Of a DNA stretch of 64,000 nucleotides, positions 44,325-53,517 are shown piece by piece. The notes beneath the pieces were generated by a model. That model saw only the letters and a list, made by a program, of their open reading frames with translations, made no database searches and was not told the origin of the DNA. The position numbers and the translations under genes are program-made. Position 1 is the stretch's first letter. Every line of letters begins with the position of its first letter. This DNA is from Streptomyces sp. yr375 (GTDB taxonomy: Bacteria > Actinomycetota > Actinomycetes > Streptomycetales > Streptomycetaceae): NCBI RefSeq assembly GCF_900110755.1, contig NZ_FOFF01000046.1, positions 1 through 64,000 on the forward strand, in the 5' to 3' direction.

Positions 44325-45110
44325 GTGGAAGTTGTCATCGTTGCGGACGCCCGGTCGGGCGGCGAACTCATCGCCGAGGCCATGGCGCAGCTCCTGCTGC
44401 GCAAGCCGGACGCCTTGCTCGGCGTGGCCACCGGCTCCACCCCGCTGCCCATCTATGAGGCGCTGGCGGCCAAGGCGCGCGCCGGTGCCGTGGACACCGC
44501 GCGGGCGCGGATCGCCCAGCTCGACGAATACGTGGGGCTGCCCGCCGAGCATCCCGAGTCCTACCGCTCGGTGCTGCTGCGGGAGGTGCTCGGGCCGCTG
44601 GGCATCGGCACGGAGGCGTTCCTCGGGCCGGACGGCACCGCGGCGGACGTACAGGCCGCCTGTGAGGCGTACGACCGCGCTCTGGCCGCGGCCGGCGGCG
44701 TGGACCTCCAACTGCTGGGGATCGGCACCGACGGACACATCGGGTTCAACGAGCCGTGCTCCTCGCTGGCCTCGCGCACCCGGATCAAGACGCTGACCGA
44801 GCAGACCCGCGTCGACAACGCGCGCTTCTTCGACGGCGACATCGAGCAGGTCCCGCACCACGTCATCACGCAGGGCATCGGGACGATCCTGGAGGCGCGG
44901 CACCTTGTGCTGCTCGCGACGGGGGAGGGCAAGGCGGACGCGGTCGCGGCGACCGTCGAAGGGCCGGTCGCCGCTGTGTGTCCGGCCTCCGCGCTCCAAC
45001 TGCATCCGCATGCGACGGTTGTCGTCGACGAGGCGGCCGCCGGCAAGTTGAAGTTGGCGGACTACTTTCGGCACACGTATGTCAACAAGCCTGCCTGGCA
45101 GGGGATTTAG
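44325..45110 (+). CDS. nagB: Glucosamine-6-phosphate deaminase
   Basis: A 261-residue enzyme converting glucosamine-6-phosphate to fructose-6-phosphate and ammonia. LLGVATGSTPLPIYEAL is the phosphate-binding loop, IAQLDEYVGLPAEHPESYR contains the catalytic Asp, and LLGIGTDGHIGFNEPCSSLASRTR holds the His of the active site. It ends with a basic C-terminal segment. GTG 44325 is the start. It is the central step by which amino sugars from chitin enter glycolysis. Regulated by a dre site upstream; a long hairpin follows. Confidence 0.96.
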   Translation: MEVVIVADARSGGELIAEAMAQLLLRKPDALLGVATGSTPLPIYEALAAKARAGAVDTARARIAQLDEYVGLPAEHPESYRSVLLREVLGPLGIGTEAFLGPDGTAADVQAACEAYDRALAAAGGVDLQLLGIGTDGHIGFNEPCSSLASRTRIKTLTEQTRVDNARFFDGDIEQVPHHVITQGIGTILEARHLVLLATGEGKADAVAATVEGPVAAVCPASALQLHPHATVVVDEAAAGKLKLADYFRHTYVNKPAWQGI

Positions 45111-45227
45111 GTTCGGTCTCGGCTGCCTGGTTCGGTTGTTTGCGGGCTGCGGGCCGGCAGTGGCTGGCCGCGCCCACGCGGCGGAGCCGCAAATCGATAC
45201 AGCCCCGCGCCCCTTACAAGCAAACGG

Positions 45228-45261
45228 CAGGCGCCGGGCTCCAAAAGGAGCCCGGCGCCTG
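45228..45261. terminator. Bidirectional terminator between nagB and the GH3 gene
   Basis: CAGGCGCCGGGCTCC (45228-45242) pairs exactly with GGAGCCCGGCGCCTG (45247-45261) around an AAAA loop, 13 bp from the convergent stop. Confidence 0.93.
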
Positions 45262-45274
45262 TCGCGTCGTCTGG

Positions 45275-46780
45275 CTACTTGCCTGCGATTACCTCTGCCG
45301 CCGCTCGGCCGCAGACTCTGGCTGCGCCGTGGGTGGCTATGTGCAGGGTGCCTCGGGGTGGGGCCTGGGGGACGCCCATCTCTACGACGACGGTGTCCGG
45401 GCGGGCTGTGAGGAGGGTGTCGAGGGCCGCCGCCATCCAGGGGTGGCGGTGTTCGTCGCGGACCACGGCGACGATCCGCCGCTCCCCCGCCGCGACCAGC
45501 GCCGCGTGCCCCGCGTCCGCGCCCGTGAAGCTGCCGGTCTCCGTCCCCGGCAGCAGCCGGACCAGCTCCGCGGCCACGCCCCAGGGGGTCTCGGCGCCGA
45601 CGGCGAAGTTCGCGACCGGGGTGAACGCGGCGACGTACGGCGCTTCGGTGAGGGGCGCGAAGACCTCCCCGCCGGTGAGGCGCAGGGCCCGGCGGGCGGC
45701 AGCCAGACCGACATCGGGCCCCTGTGACGCGGCGGCCGTGGTTGTCGTGGCCGTTGACGCCGTCCAGCGGGCGAGTGCCCGTACCCGGTCCGCCGCGTCC
45801 GCGAGGCGTTCCTCGGGGAGGTCGCCGGTGTGGACCGCGGTGATCAGGGCGTCGCGCAGACGGCGTACCGTCTCGTCGTCCGCGAGGCCGCCGCCCACGC
45901 AGATGGCGTCGGCGCCGGCCGCGATCGCGAGGACGCTGCCGCGTTCGATGCCGTAGGTCGCGGCGACGGCCTGCATCTCCATGCCGTCGGTGACGATCAG
46001 GCCGTCGTAGCCGAGTTCGTCGCGCAGGAGGCTGGTGAGGATGCGGGGGGACAGGGTCGCCGGGCGGGTCGGGTCCAGGGCGGGGACCAGGATGTGGGCG
46101 CTCATCACGGCGCGGGTGCCGGCGGCGATGGCCGCACGGAACGGCGTCAGTTCGCGTTCACCGAGTACGGACGCCTCGGCGTCGATGCGCGGGAGCGCGT
46201 GGTGGGAGTCGACGGAGGTGTCGCCGTGGCCCGGGAAGTGCTTCGTGCAGGCCGCCACGCCCGCCGACTGGAGGCCGGTGACGTAGGCGGCGGTGTGGCG
46301 GGCGACCAGCGCCGGGTCGGCGCCGAAGGAGCGGACGCCGATGACCGGGTTGGCGGCGTTGGAGTTGACGTCGGCGGACGGGGCCCAGTTGAGGTTGACC
46401 CCGCACTCGGCGAGGCGGCGGCCCAGTTCGGCGGCGACCTCCCGGGTGAGGGCGACGTCGTCGACCGCGCCCAGGGCGTGGTTGCCGGGGAAGCTGGAGC
46501 CGGTGCGCACCTCCAGGCGGGTGACGTCGCCGCCCTCCTCGTCGATCGCGACCAGGACGTCGTCCCGTTCCGCGCGCAACTGGGCGGTCAGGGCGGCGAG
46601 TTGCTCGGGTGAGGCGATGTTGCGGCCGAACAGTCCGACCGCGGCCAGGCCCTCGCCCAGGTGCCGCAGCAGCCAGTCGGGGGCGGTGGTGCCGGGGAAG
46701 CCGGGTTGCAGGACCGTCAGGGCGTCACGGGTGAGCCGGTCCTTGTCGAACGTGGTGGTGCCGCTGGCGAATGTCGTCAT
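45275..46780 (-). CDS. Glycoside hydrolase family 3, beta-N-acetylhexosaminidase-like
   Basis: A 501-residue cytoplasmic GH3 enzyme. VLVAIDEEGGDVTRLE and CTKHFPGHGDTSVDSHHALP carry the NagZ-type signature including the acid/base His, and DGLIVTDGMEMQAVA the nucleophile Asp. A C-terminal alpha/beta domain (380-501) follows. No signal peptide is seen, so it probably cleaves imported chitobiose to GlcNAc. It starts 8 bp after dasC, making it the last gene of the das operon (the SCO5235 position in S. coelicolor). Confidence 0.93.
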   Translation of the reverse strand: MTTFASGTTTFDKDRLTRDALTVLQPGFPGTTAPDWLLRHLGEGLAAVGLFGRNIASPEQLAALTAQLRAERDDVLVAIDEEGGDVTRLEVRTGSSFPGNHALGAVDDVALTREVAAELGRRLAECGVNLNWAPSADVNSNAANPVIGVRSFGADPALVARHTAAYVTGLQSAGVAACTKHFPGHGDTSVDSHHALPRIDAEASVLGERELTPFRAAIAAGTRAVMSAHILVPALDPTRPATLSPRILTSLLRDELGYDGLIVTDGMEMQAVAATYGIERGSVLAIAAGADAICVGGGLADDETVRRLRDALITAVHTGDLPEERLADAADRVRALARWTASTATTTTAAASQGPDVGLAAARRALRLTGGEVFAPLTEAPYVAAFTPVANFAVGAETPWGVAAELVRLLPGTETGSFTGADAGHAALVAAGERRIVAVVRDEHRHPWMAAALDTLLTARPDTVVVEMGVPQAPPRGTLHIATHGAARVCGRAAAEVIAGK

Positions 46781-46788
46781 CGGGGGCG

Positions 46789-47628
46789 TTATCCCTTCAC
46801 GGCGCCCGCGGTCAGCCCCGCGGCCATCTTGCGCTGGACGAGGAGGAAGAGGGCGACGATCGGCAGCGCCATCATCGTGGCGCCGGCCATCATCGGGGCG
46901 TACTCGGTGCCGTGCTTGGTGGTGAAGTTGCCGAGCCAGACGGTCGCCGTCTGGTTCTTCTGGCTGAGCAGCATCAGGGCGTACAGGTACTCGTTCCAGG
47001 CCTGGATGAAGCCGTAGACCGAGGTGGCGACCATGCCGGGGGCCAGCAGCGGGAAGACGACCCGGACGAACGCGCCGGTGCGGGAGCAGCCGTCGACCAT
47101 CGCGGCCTCCTCCAGCTCCTTCGGGATGTTGACGATGAAGCCGCGCAGCGTCCACACCGTGAAGGGGAGGATGAAGGTCAGGTACGTGATGATCAGGCCG
47201 GACAGCTTGTCGTACTGGCCCAGGTCGTTCAGGAGCAGGAAGACCGGGATGATCATGGCGACGAGCGGGACCATCTGGACGGCGAGGATGCCGACGATCA
47301 CGACCTTGCGGCCCCGGAAGGCGAACCGGGAGATGGCGAGGGCGGCGAGCATGCCGACGACGACGCCGATCGCGACGACCGCGAGGGAGACGATCAGGCT
47401 GCGGCCGACCGGGCCCCAGAAGTCGGCGATGTCCAGCGCGCGGCGGAAGTTGGCGAGGGTGAAGCCGGTCGGCAGCAGGCTCGGGTCCGGGTCGATCGCG
47501 TCCTTCGCCGGTTTGAACGCCGTGTTGAGCATCCAGTAGACGGGGAAGCCGGCGACGGCGAAGACGAGGAGGCCGACGAGGTTCCAGCCGAGTTTCGACC
47601 GCCGCGGTGCGGACAGCGTGCTGCTCAT
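46789..47628 (-). CDS. dasC: Chitobiose ABC transporter permease DasC
   Basis: A 279-residue MalG-type permease with six membrane segments, beginning LVGLLVFAVAGFPVYWMLNTAFK. The EAA loop is ELEEAAMVDGCSRTGAFVRVVFPLLAPGM. Start ATG 47628 overlaps the dasB stop by ATGA. It acts with DasB, DasA and the shared ATPase MsiK (encoded elsewhere) to import N,N'-diacetylchitobiose. Confidence 0.94.
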   Translation of the reverse strand: MSSTLSAPRRSKLGWNLVGLLVFAVAGFPVYWMLNTAFKPAKDAIDPDPSLLPTGFTLANFRRALDIADFWGPVGRSLIVSLAVVAIGVVVGMLAALAISRFAFRGRKVVIVGILAVQMVPLVAMIIPVFLLLNDLGQYDKLSGLIITYLTFILPFTVWTLRGFIVNIPKELEEAAMVDGCSRTGAFVRVVFPLLAPGMVATSVYGFIQAWNEYLYALMLLSQKNQTATVWLGNFTTKHGTEYAPMMAGATMMALPIVALFLLVQRKMAAGLTAGAVKG

Positions 47629-48617
47629 TCGACTTCCCCGATCTTCAGCATCTGGCGCATGTACACGGCGACCACCCCGAGCAGCAGCAACACGGTGATC
47701 AGGGCGATCGCCGAGCCCTGTCCGTAGTCGTTGACGACGAACGCGCGGTCGTAGGAGTACGTCGTCAGGAGCTGGAACTCGGCTTCCGGGTGGCCGTTGC
47801 GCATGACGAAGACCTGCGGGAAGACGCCCATGTCCCAGATGACCGACAGGGTCGTGAGCATCACGATGATCGGCTTGAGGATGGGCAGGGTGACGTACCG
47901 GAAGACGCCCCAGGCGCCCGCGCCGTCCAGCCGGGCGGCCTCCTCGAGTTCGGCCGGGACCTGGGTGAGGCCCGCGCCGAGGGTGATGACCACGAAGGGG
48001 ACCGCGCCCCAGACGACCAGGAGCATGATCACCGCGAGCCCCTGCGGTCCGCTCGCGAACCAGTTGTGGCCGATCAGCTCGACGCCCGGCAGCTTGCTGA
48101 GGACCGCGTTGAGGATGCCGTAGTCGGCGTCGAACAGCCACTTGAAGACGGTGGTGGCGACGATGACGGGCATGCCCCAACTGGCCACCAGCGCGATGTT
48201 GACGAGGGTCTTCACCCAGCCGGAGACCCGCTGGAGCAGCAGCGCGATCAGCATGCCGGCGACCATCGTGACGATGACGCAGCCGGCCGCGAAGACGATC
48301 GTGCGGACGACGACCTGCCAGAACTCGCCGTCGCCCAGCACGCCCGCGAAGTTGTCGAACCCGACGGACTCGGCCGGCTGGAAGCCCCAGAGCTGGGACT
48401 GCCCGAACTTCTGGAAGGCGAGGGTGACCAGCCTGACCAGCGGATAGCCCATCACCAGGGCGAGCACCAGCAGGCAGGGGGCCAGGAGCAGCCAGGGGGT
48501 GGCGGCGGACGAGCGTCTTCTCGACGGCGCCGGCGCCGGTCCCGGCGGGGCGGACGGTGGCGGCGCCGGCCGCGCGGGCGGCACCTTGGCAGGGGTGGTC
48601 GTGTCTGCGGCACTCAT
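47625..48617 (-). CDS. dasB: Chitobiose ABC transporter permease DasB
   Basis: A 330-residue MalF-type permease. A Pro/Ala/Thr-rich cytoplasmic N-terminus (~35 residues) precedes the first membrane segment TPWLLLAPCLLVLALVMGYPLV. The EAA loop is ELEEAARLDGAGAWGVFRYVTLPILKP. It partners DasC in the membrane. It lies 74 bp after dasA and overlaps dasC by 4 bp. No ATPase gene is present, as expected for Streptomyces sugar transporters that share MsiK. Confidence 0.94.
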   Translation of the reverse strand: MSAADTTTPAKVPPARPAPPPSAPPGPAPAPSRRRSSAATPWLLLAPCLLVLALVMGYPLVRLVTLAFQKFGQSQLWGFQPAESVGFDNFAGVLGDGEFWQVVVRTIVFAAGCVIVTMVAGMLIALLLQRVSGWVKTLVNIALVASWGMPVIVATTVFKWLFDADYGILNAVLSKLPGVELIGHNWFASGPQGLAVIMLLVVWGAVPFVVITLGAGLTQVPAELEEAARLDGAGAWGVFRYVTLPILKPIIVMLTTLSVIWDMGVFPQVFVMRNGHPEAEFQLLTTYSYDRAFVVNDYGQGSAIALITVLLLLGVVAVYMRQMLKIGEVE

Positions 48618-48691
48618 CCGCGCGCTCCTCAGCGGTCCCTCGGGTCGTTCGAGAGGCGGCGCCCTGCCGGGGGCGGGGCGCCGCCGTCAAC

Positions 48692-49972
48692 TCACTTGGT
48701 GTTGATGACCTTGTCGATCGCGGCGTCCGCTTCCTTGGCGGCGGCCTCGACCGTCTCCTTGCCGGTGCCGATGTTCTGCAGCATCGTCTGGAGCACCTGG
48801 GCCTTCTCGACCTGGCCCCAGCCGGGGGCCATCGGGACGAACCAGTTGGACTCGGCGGCGGTGGCCGGGACGACCGTCTTCGGGTCGTTCTTGAGGGTCG
48901 CGAGGTCGGTCTTGTTGTTGGGCAGGTTGCCCTTGGCCATCAGGCCCTTCTGGCCGGCGGGGCCGGTGAAGGCGTTGATCCACTCGGCGGCGAGGCCCTG
49001 CGCCTTCGACTTCACCGGGACGGCGAGGTCGGAGCCGCCCAGGAAGACGGGCAGGTTCTTGCCGGACGGGCCGGGCATCACGAAGTTCTCGACGTTGCCG
49101 GCGAGCTTGCCGGTCTTGTCGTTCTCCTTCGCCGCGGCGGTCGCGCCCTCCCAGGCGGGGGCGAAGATCATGCCGGACTTGCCCTGGCCGTAGACGATGT
49201 AACGGTCGGACTCGTCCTTCGTCTTGTCGCCGTGCATGTACTTGTCGACGACGTTCTTGAAGTCGGTGAGGCCCTTGAGCGACTCGGGCGAGGAGAGGTT
49301 GGCCTTCCACTGGCCGCCGTCCTCCTTGGCGATGGAGCCGCCGGCGTCGTAGACGAAGGACATGGCCGCGTACCAGTCGCGGGTGGGCTGGTACCAGGCG
49401 GAGAACGAGTCGCCCTCCTTCTTCTGGACCTTGTCCAGGGCGGCCGTCAGCTCCGCGTAGGTCTTCGGGGCGGACTTGACGCCCACGGAGGCGAAGAGGT
49501 CCTTGCGCCAGTTCGCGACGCGGCCGCCGGCGTAGTACGGGACGCCGTAGGTCTTGCCGTCGTACGTCACGGAGGCCTTGAGGCCGTCGAGCCAGGCGGC
49601 GGAGTTGTCGAACTTGGCGGTGTCCAGGGGCGCGAAGGCCCCCTTGACCATGTAGCCGAGCATCTCGGTGTTGCCCATCTCGACGACGTCGGGGGCCTTG
49701 TCGGTGGCGAGGACGGCGTCGAGCTTGGTGTTCTTGTCCGGCCAGCCGTAGTACTCGTGGGTGATCTTGACTCCGGGGTGGGCCTTCTGGACCGCCGCGT
49801 CGGCCGCCTTGACCAGTTCGGGCCAGTTGTTCTGGGCGTCGACGGTGAGCCAGACGGTCAGCTCCTTGGCGTCGGTGCCCTTCGAGTCCCCGCTACCGCT
49901 GTCGCCCCCGCACGCCGCGACGGAGACCATCATGCCCGCGATACCGATCGCGGCTATGAGATTGCGCTTCAC
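48692..49972 (-). CDS. dasA: Chitobiose-binding lipoprotein DasA
   Basis: A 426-residue family 1 solute-binding lipoprotein. The signal peptide ends at the lipobox VSVAACGG. The mature part shows the SBP_bac_1 pattern (LTVWLTVDAQNNWPELVKAADAAVQK ... APDVVEMGNTEMLGYM). It captures N,N'-diacetylchitobiose. GTG 49972 has GGAGGA upstream. It is the first gene of dasABC-GH3, divergent from dasR, with a dre site ~80 bp before its start. Confidence 0.96.
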   Translation of the reverse strand: MKRNLIAAIGIAGMMVSVAACGGDSGSGDSKGTDAKELTVWLTVDAQNNWPELVKAADAAVQKAHPGVKITHEYYGWPDKNTKLDAVLATDKAPDVVEMGNTEMLGYMVKGAFAPLDTAKFDNSAAWLDGLKASVTYDGKTYGVPYYAGGRVANWRKDLFASVGVKSAPKTYAELTAALDKVQKKEGDSFSAWYQPTRDWYAAMSFVYDAGGSIAKEDGGQWKANLSSPESLKGLTDFKNVVDKYMHGDKTKDESDRYIVYGQGKSGMIFAPAWEGATAAAKENDKTGKLAGNVENFVMPGPSGKNLPVFLGGSDLAVPVKSKAQGLAAEWINAFTGPAGQKGLMAKGNLPNNKTDLATLKNDPKTVVPATAAESNWFVPMAPGWGQVEKAQVLQTMLQNIGTGKETVEAAAKEADAAIDKVINTK

Positions 49973-50050
49973 GCCATCCTCCTCAGGGATGCCACACCCC
50001 CCGCCCATGGACCGGGACCTGAACCTGGACCTGGACCTTGAACCTGGACC

Positions 50051-50234
50051 AATGGTGTAGACCAGTGCGCAGAGCTTGGCTCAGACCACCAGACCTGTCA
50101 AGGGTGGCCGAACCCCCTCCCACCAGCCGTTATGGGACCTACATATGCAAGGACCTTTAAGTAAGAAGGCGTCGAAATCAGCGACCACGGAGTAACCTCT
50201 CCGGCTAGACCACTCGCCGTTATGGACTAGACCA
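50051..50234. promoter_or_regulatory. Cluster of dre-like DasR sites between dasA and dasR
   Basis: AATGGTGTAGACCAGT at 50051-50066 (reverse complement ACTGGTCTACACCATT, a close dre match) lies upstream of dasA. Weaker sites are the half-site AGACCA near 50083, GGCTAGACCACT (50203-50214) and TGGACTAGACCA (50223-50234), the last ~68 bp before dasR. This spacing suits joint repression of dasA and autoregulation of dasR. Confidence 0.85.
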
Positions 50235-50301
50235 GAAGGCGTAGCGGCGGTATACAGAAGGATCACGATGTGATCCTCGTCCGGAGCCGGGAAGGCGGGC
50301 C

Positions 50302-51066
50302 ATGAGCACCGACGTCAGCAGTGCGGACAACGAGGGTGGGGCAGCCGTCCGTACCGCGCGTGTGCCCAAGTACTACCGCTTGAAGAAGCATCTCCTCGAG
50401 ATGACGGAGACCCAGTCGCCGGGCACCCCGGTCCCGCCGGAGCGCACGCTCGCGGCCGAGTTCGACACCTCGCGCACGACCGTCCGCCAGGCCCTCCAGG
50501 AACTCGTCGTCGAGGGCCGCCTGGAGCGCATCCAGGGCAAGGGCACGTTCGTCGCCAAGCCGAAGGTGTCCCAGGCGCTCCAACTCACCTCGTACACCGA
50601 GGACATGCGCGCCCAGGGCCTGGAGCCGACCTCGCAGCTCCTGGACGTCGGCTACATCACCGCCGACGACCGGCTGGCCGGGCTGCTCGACATCACGACA
50701 GGCGGGCGCGTGCTGCGCATCGAGCGGCTGCGGATGGCCAACGGCGAGCCGATGGCGATCGAGACGACCCACCTCAGCGCGAAGCGCTTCCCGGCGCTGC
50801 GCCGCTCGCTGGTCAAGTACACGTCCCTCTACACCGCCCTCGCCGAGGTCTACGACGTCCGGCTCGCCGAGGCCGAGGAGACCATCGAGACCTCGCTCGC
50901 CACCCCGCGCGAGGCGGGCCTCCTCGGCACCGACGTGGGCCTGCCGATGCTCATGCTGTCCCGGCACTCGCTGGACAAGGACGGCGCGCCGGTGGAGTGG
51001 GTGCGGTCGGTCTACCGGGGGGACCGGTACAAGTTCACGGCCCGGCTGAAGCGGCCCGCGGAGTAG
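50302..51066 (+). CDS. dasR: GntR/HutC family global regulator DasR
   Basis: A 254-residue regulator. The winged HTH is PPERTLAAEFDTSRTTVRQALQELVVEGRLERIQGKGTFVA, and the C-terminal UTRA effector domain (about 95-245) contains LRIERLRMANGEPMAIETTHL. It represses the GlcNAc/chitin regulon, antibiotic and development genes through dre sites and is released by glucosamine-6-phosphate. ATG 50302 is preceded by GGCGGGC, a weak site. Divergent from dasA. Confidence 0.97.
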   Translation: MSTDVSSADNEGGAAVRTARVPKYYRLKKHLLEMTETQSPGTPVPPERTLAAEFDTSRTTVRQALQELVVEGRLERIQGKGTFVAKPKVSQALQLTSYTEDMRAQGLEPTSQLLDVGYITADDRLAGLLDITTGGRVLRIERLRMANGEPMAIETTHLSAKRFPALRRSLVKYTSLYTALAEVYDVRLAEAEETIETSLATPREAGLLGTDVGLPMLMLSRHSLDKDGAPVEWVRSVYRGDRYKFTARLKRPAE

Positions 51067-51190
51067 ACGCGGTAGAGGGTCTGTGGAGGGTCTTCCGCTG
51101 GGCCTACCCGTCACTTACATTGCCTGCGCATTACATCTGTGATCAAGCGTCTGTGATCAAGGCGATCAGTGTGAGGGGACGGAACCGCCG

Positions 51191-51460
51191 ATGTCCGACG
51201 GAGAAACGAGGGAACCGGTGGTGACGCCGACGCGCGTCGTCATCGCCCTCTGTCTGATCGCGCCCTTCGTGGCGCTGCTGTGGGTGGGTTCGTACGCGAA
51301 GGTGGATCCGGCGTTCATCGGGATCCCGTTCTTCTACTGGTACCAGATGCTCTGGGTGCTGGTCTCGACCGCGCTGACGATGACCGCGTACAAGCTGTGG
51401 CAGCGCGACCAGCGCGGTCAGCGTGAGCGCGCGGCCCAGGGCGGGGGTGCGGCGAAGTGA
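51191..51460 (+). CDS. DUF3311 small membrane protein
   Basis: An 89-residue protein with two membrane segments, RVVIALCLIAPFVALLWVGSY and YWYQMLWVLVSTALTMTAYKLW, and a charged C-terminus. DUF3311 proteins accompany sodium:solute symporters of the MctP type. The stop overlaps the symporter GTG by GTGA, so coupling is clear. Upstream, a TCTGTGATCAAG repeat (about 51133 and 51148) precedes the start. Confidence 0.9.
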   Translation: MSDGETREPVVTPTRVVIALCLIAPFVALLWVGSYAKVDPAFIGIPFFYWYQMLWVLVSTALTMTAYKLWQRDQRGQRERAAQGGGAAK

Positions 51461-53085
51461 AGGACGGCGTGAACGGCGTGGCGCTCGGCGTCTTCGTCTT
51501 CTTCTTCCTGGCCGTCACGGCCATGGGCTTCCTGGCCGCGCGCTGGCGCAAGGCCGAGAACGAGAACAGCCTCGACGAATGGGGCCTGGGCGGCCGGTCG
51601 TTCGGCACCTGGGTCACCTGGTTCCTGCTCGGCGGCGACCTGTACACGGCGTACACCTTCGTCGCCGTACCGGCCGCGATCTACGCGGCGGGCGCGGCCG
51701 GTTTCTTCGCGGTGCCCTACACGATCCTCGTCTACCCGCTGATCTTCCTGTTCCTGCCCCGCCTGTGGTCGGTGTCCCACAAGCACGGCTATGTGACGAC
51801 CTCGGACTTCGTGCGCGGCCGGTTCGGCTCGAAGGGCCTGTCGCTGGCGGTCGCCGTCACCGGCATCCTGGCGACGATGCCGTACATCGCGCTCCAACTG
51901 GTGGGCATCCAGGCGGTGCTGGACGTGATGGGCGTCGGCGGCGGCGAGGACACCAACTGGTTCGTGAAGGACCTGCCGCTGCTGATCGCGTTCGGCGTGC
52001 TGGCGGCGTACACCTACTCCTCGGGACTGCGGGCCCCCGCGCTGATCGCGTTCGTGAAGGACACGCTGATCTACATCGTCATCACGGTGGCGATCATCTA
52101 CATCCCGATCAAGCTGGGCGGCTTCGACGACATCTTCGCCAAGGCGAGCGAGGCGTACAGCCAGACCAACCCGGCCACCGGCAAGCCGCGCGGCGCGCTG
52201 GCCCCGGCGGAGGCGGGCCAGTGGACGTACGCGACGCTCGCGCTGGGCTCCGCGCTCGCGCTGTTCATGTACCCGCACTCCATCACGGCGACCCTGTCCT
52301 CCCGCAGCCGTGAGGTGATCCGCCGCAACACCACGATCCTGCCGCTGTACTCCCTGATGCTGGGCCTGCTCGCGCTGCTCGGCTTCATGGCGATCGCGGC
52401 CGGCGTCAAGGTGAGCAACGGTCAACTGGCGATCCCGCAGCTCTTCGAGGACATGTTCCCGGACTGGTTCGCGGGCGTGGCCTTCGCGGCGATCGGGATC
52501 GGCGCGCTCGTCCCGGCGGCCATCATGTCGATCGCGGCCGCGAACCTCTTCACCCGCAACATCTACAAGGACTTCATCAAGCCGGACGCGACGCCCGCGC
52601 AGGAGACGAAGGTCTCCAAGCTGGTCTCGCTGCTGGTGAAGGTGGGAGCCCTGGTCTTCGTCCTCACCATGGACAAGACGGTCGCCATCAACTTCCAGTT
52701 GCTGGGCGGCATCTGGATCCTGCAGACCTTCCCGGCGCTGGTCGGCGGCCTCTTCACCCGCTGGTTCCACCGCTGGGCGCTGCTCGCCGGCTGGGCGGTC
52801 GGCATGATCTACGGCACGTTCGCGGCGTACGGCGTCGCCTCGCCGGCCCAGAAGCACTTCGGCGGCTCGGCGAAGGAGATCCCGGGCATCGGTGAGATCG
52901 GCTACATCGGCCTGACGGCGTTCGTCCTGAACGTCGTCGTCACCGTGGTCCTCACCTTCGTCCTGAAGGCGGCCAAGGCCCCGGAGGGCGTCGACGAGAC
53001 CCGCCCGGCGGACTACACGGCGGACGCGGGCGACCGGGGCGTCCAGGTGGACCTTCCCCCGGCGACCGCCGGTTCCGCCCACTAG
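51457..53085 (+). CDS. Sodium:solute symporter, monocarboxylate permease-like
   Basis: A 542-residue SSS-family transporter with about 13 membrane segments, starting GVALGVFVFFFLAVTAMGFLAA. Conserved features include YVTTSDFVRGRFGSKGLS, YSSGLRAPALIAFVKDTLIY and FMYPHSITATLSSRSREVIRRNT. The best match in my knowledge is the MctP/MctC monocarboxylate uptake group (lactate, pyruvate, acetate). It is coupled to the DUF3311 gene. The last 40 residues are acidic and soluble. Confidence 0.9.
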   Translation: MKDGVNGVALGVFVFFFLAVTAMGFLAARWRKAENENSLDEWGLGGRSFGTWVTWFLLGGDLYTAYTFVAVPAAIYAAGAAGFFAVPYTILVYPLIFLFLPRLWSVSHKHGYVTTSDFVRGRFGSKGLSLAVAVTGILATMPYIALQLVGIQAVLDVMGVGGGEDTNWFVKDLPLLIAFGVLAAYTYSSGLRAPALIAFVKDTLIYIVITVAIIYIPIKLGGFDDIFAKASEAYSQTNPATGKPRGALAPAEAGQWTYATLALGSALALFMYPHSITATLSSRSREVIRRNTTILPLYSLMLGLLALLGFMAIAAGVKVSNGQLAIPQLFEDMFPDWFAGVAFAAIGIGALVPAAIMSIAAANLFTRNIYKDFIKPDATPAQETKVSKLVSLLVKVGALVFVLTMDKTVAINFQLLGGIWILQTFPALVGGLFTRWFHRWALLAGWAVGMIYGTFAAYGVASPAQKHFGGSAKEIPGIGEIGYIGLTAFVLNVVVTVVLTFVLKAAKAPEGVDETRPADYTADAGDRGVQVDLPPATAGSAH

Positions 53086-53211
53086 AGGGCCCCTGGCGAG
53101 CAGCCAGTCACCCGGCAGCGGGCCGTCGGCGGTGCGACCTCCGGCGGCCCGTCGCCGTACCCTCAGTCGTACCCATGAGTTGACGCTCCGACACGCTCTG
53201 AAGTCGGCGCG

Positions 53212-53258
53212 ACACAACATCTGGGGGTGGCATGACGGGTGAACACAAGATGTATGCT
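53212..53258 (+). promoter_or_regulatory. Possible tandem NrdR boxes upstream of nrdAB
   Basis: ACACAACATCTGGGGG (53212-53227) and ACACAAGATGTATGCT (53243-53258) share ACACAA.AT.T and have starts 31 bp apart, close to three helical turns, as known for NrdR operator pairs. They lie before the cobalamin riboswitch, where the promoter should be. Confidence 0.5.
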
Positions 53259-53440
53259 CGTGCTCGCTGTCGCCGCAGGGGAATCCGGTGCGAATCCGGA
53301 ACTGTCCCGCAACGGTGTACTCGCGTGCGTACCGCTGTATTTGCGCATGCCTGGCCAGTCCGAGGACCTGCCGACAGTGTGCCCGGTCCAGCAGGTTCCG
53401 GGTGCCCTGACGTCCGGGCCTCGTGGAGCGGGCCGGTGGA
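53248..53440 (+). ncRNA. Adenosylcobalamin riboswitch controlling nrdAB
   Basis: The conserved core is clear: GGGGAATCCGGTGCGAATCC (starting 53278), the following GGAACTGTCCCGCAACGGT, and a B12-box-like GGCCAGTCCGAGGACCTGCC (about 53352-53371). The leader continues with GC-rich pairs that can form a terminator or sequester the ribosome-binding site before the nrdA GTG at 53518. In S. coelicolor the class Ia nrdABS operon is switched off by vitamin B12 through such an element, so the B12-dependent class II enzyme is used instead. Confidence 0.93.
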
Positions 53441-53517
53441 CGCGACGCTCCGTGCGCTCGTGTGCTGCCCCCTGCCCTGCGCAAGGCCCACCGCCGCCGA
53501 GCGAGGGAGAGCCCCAC

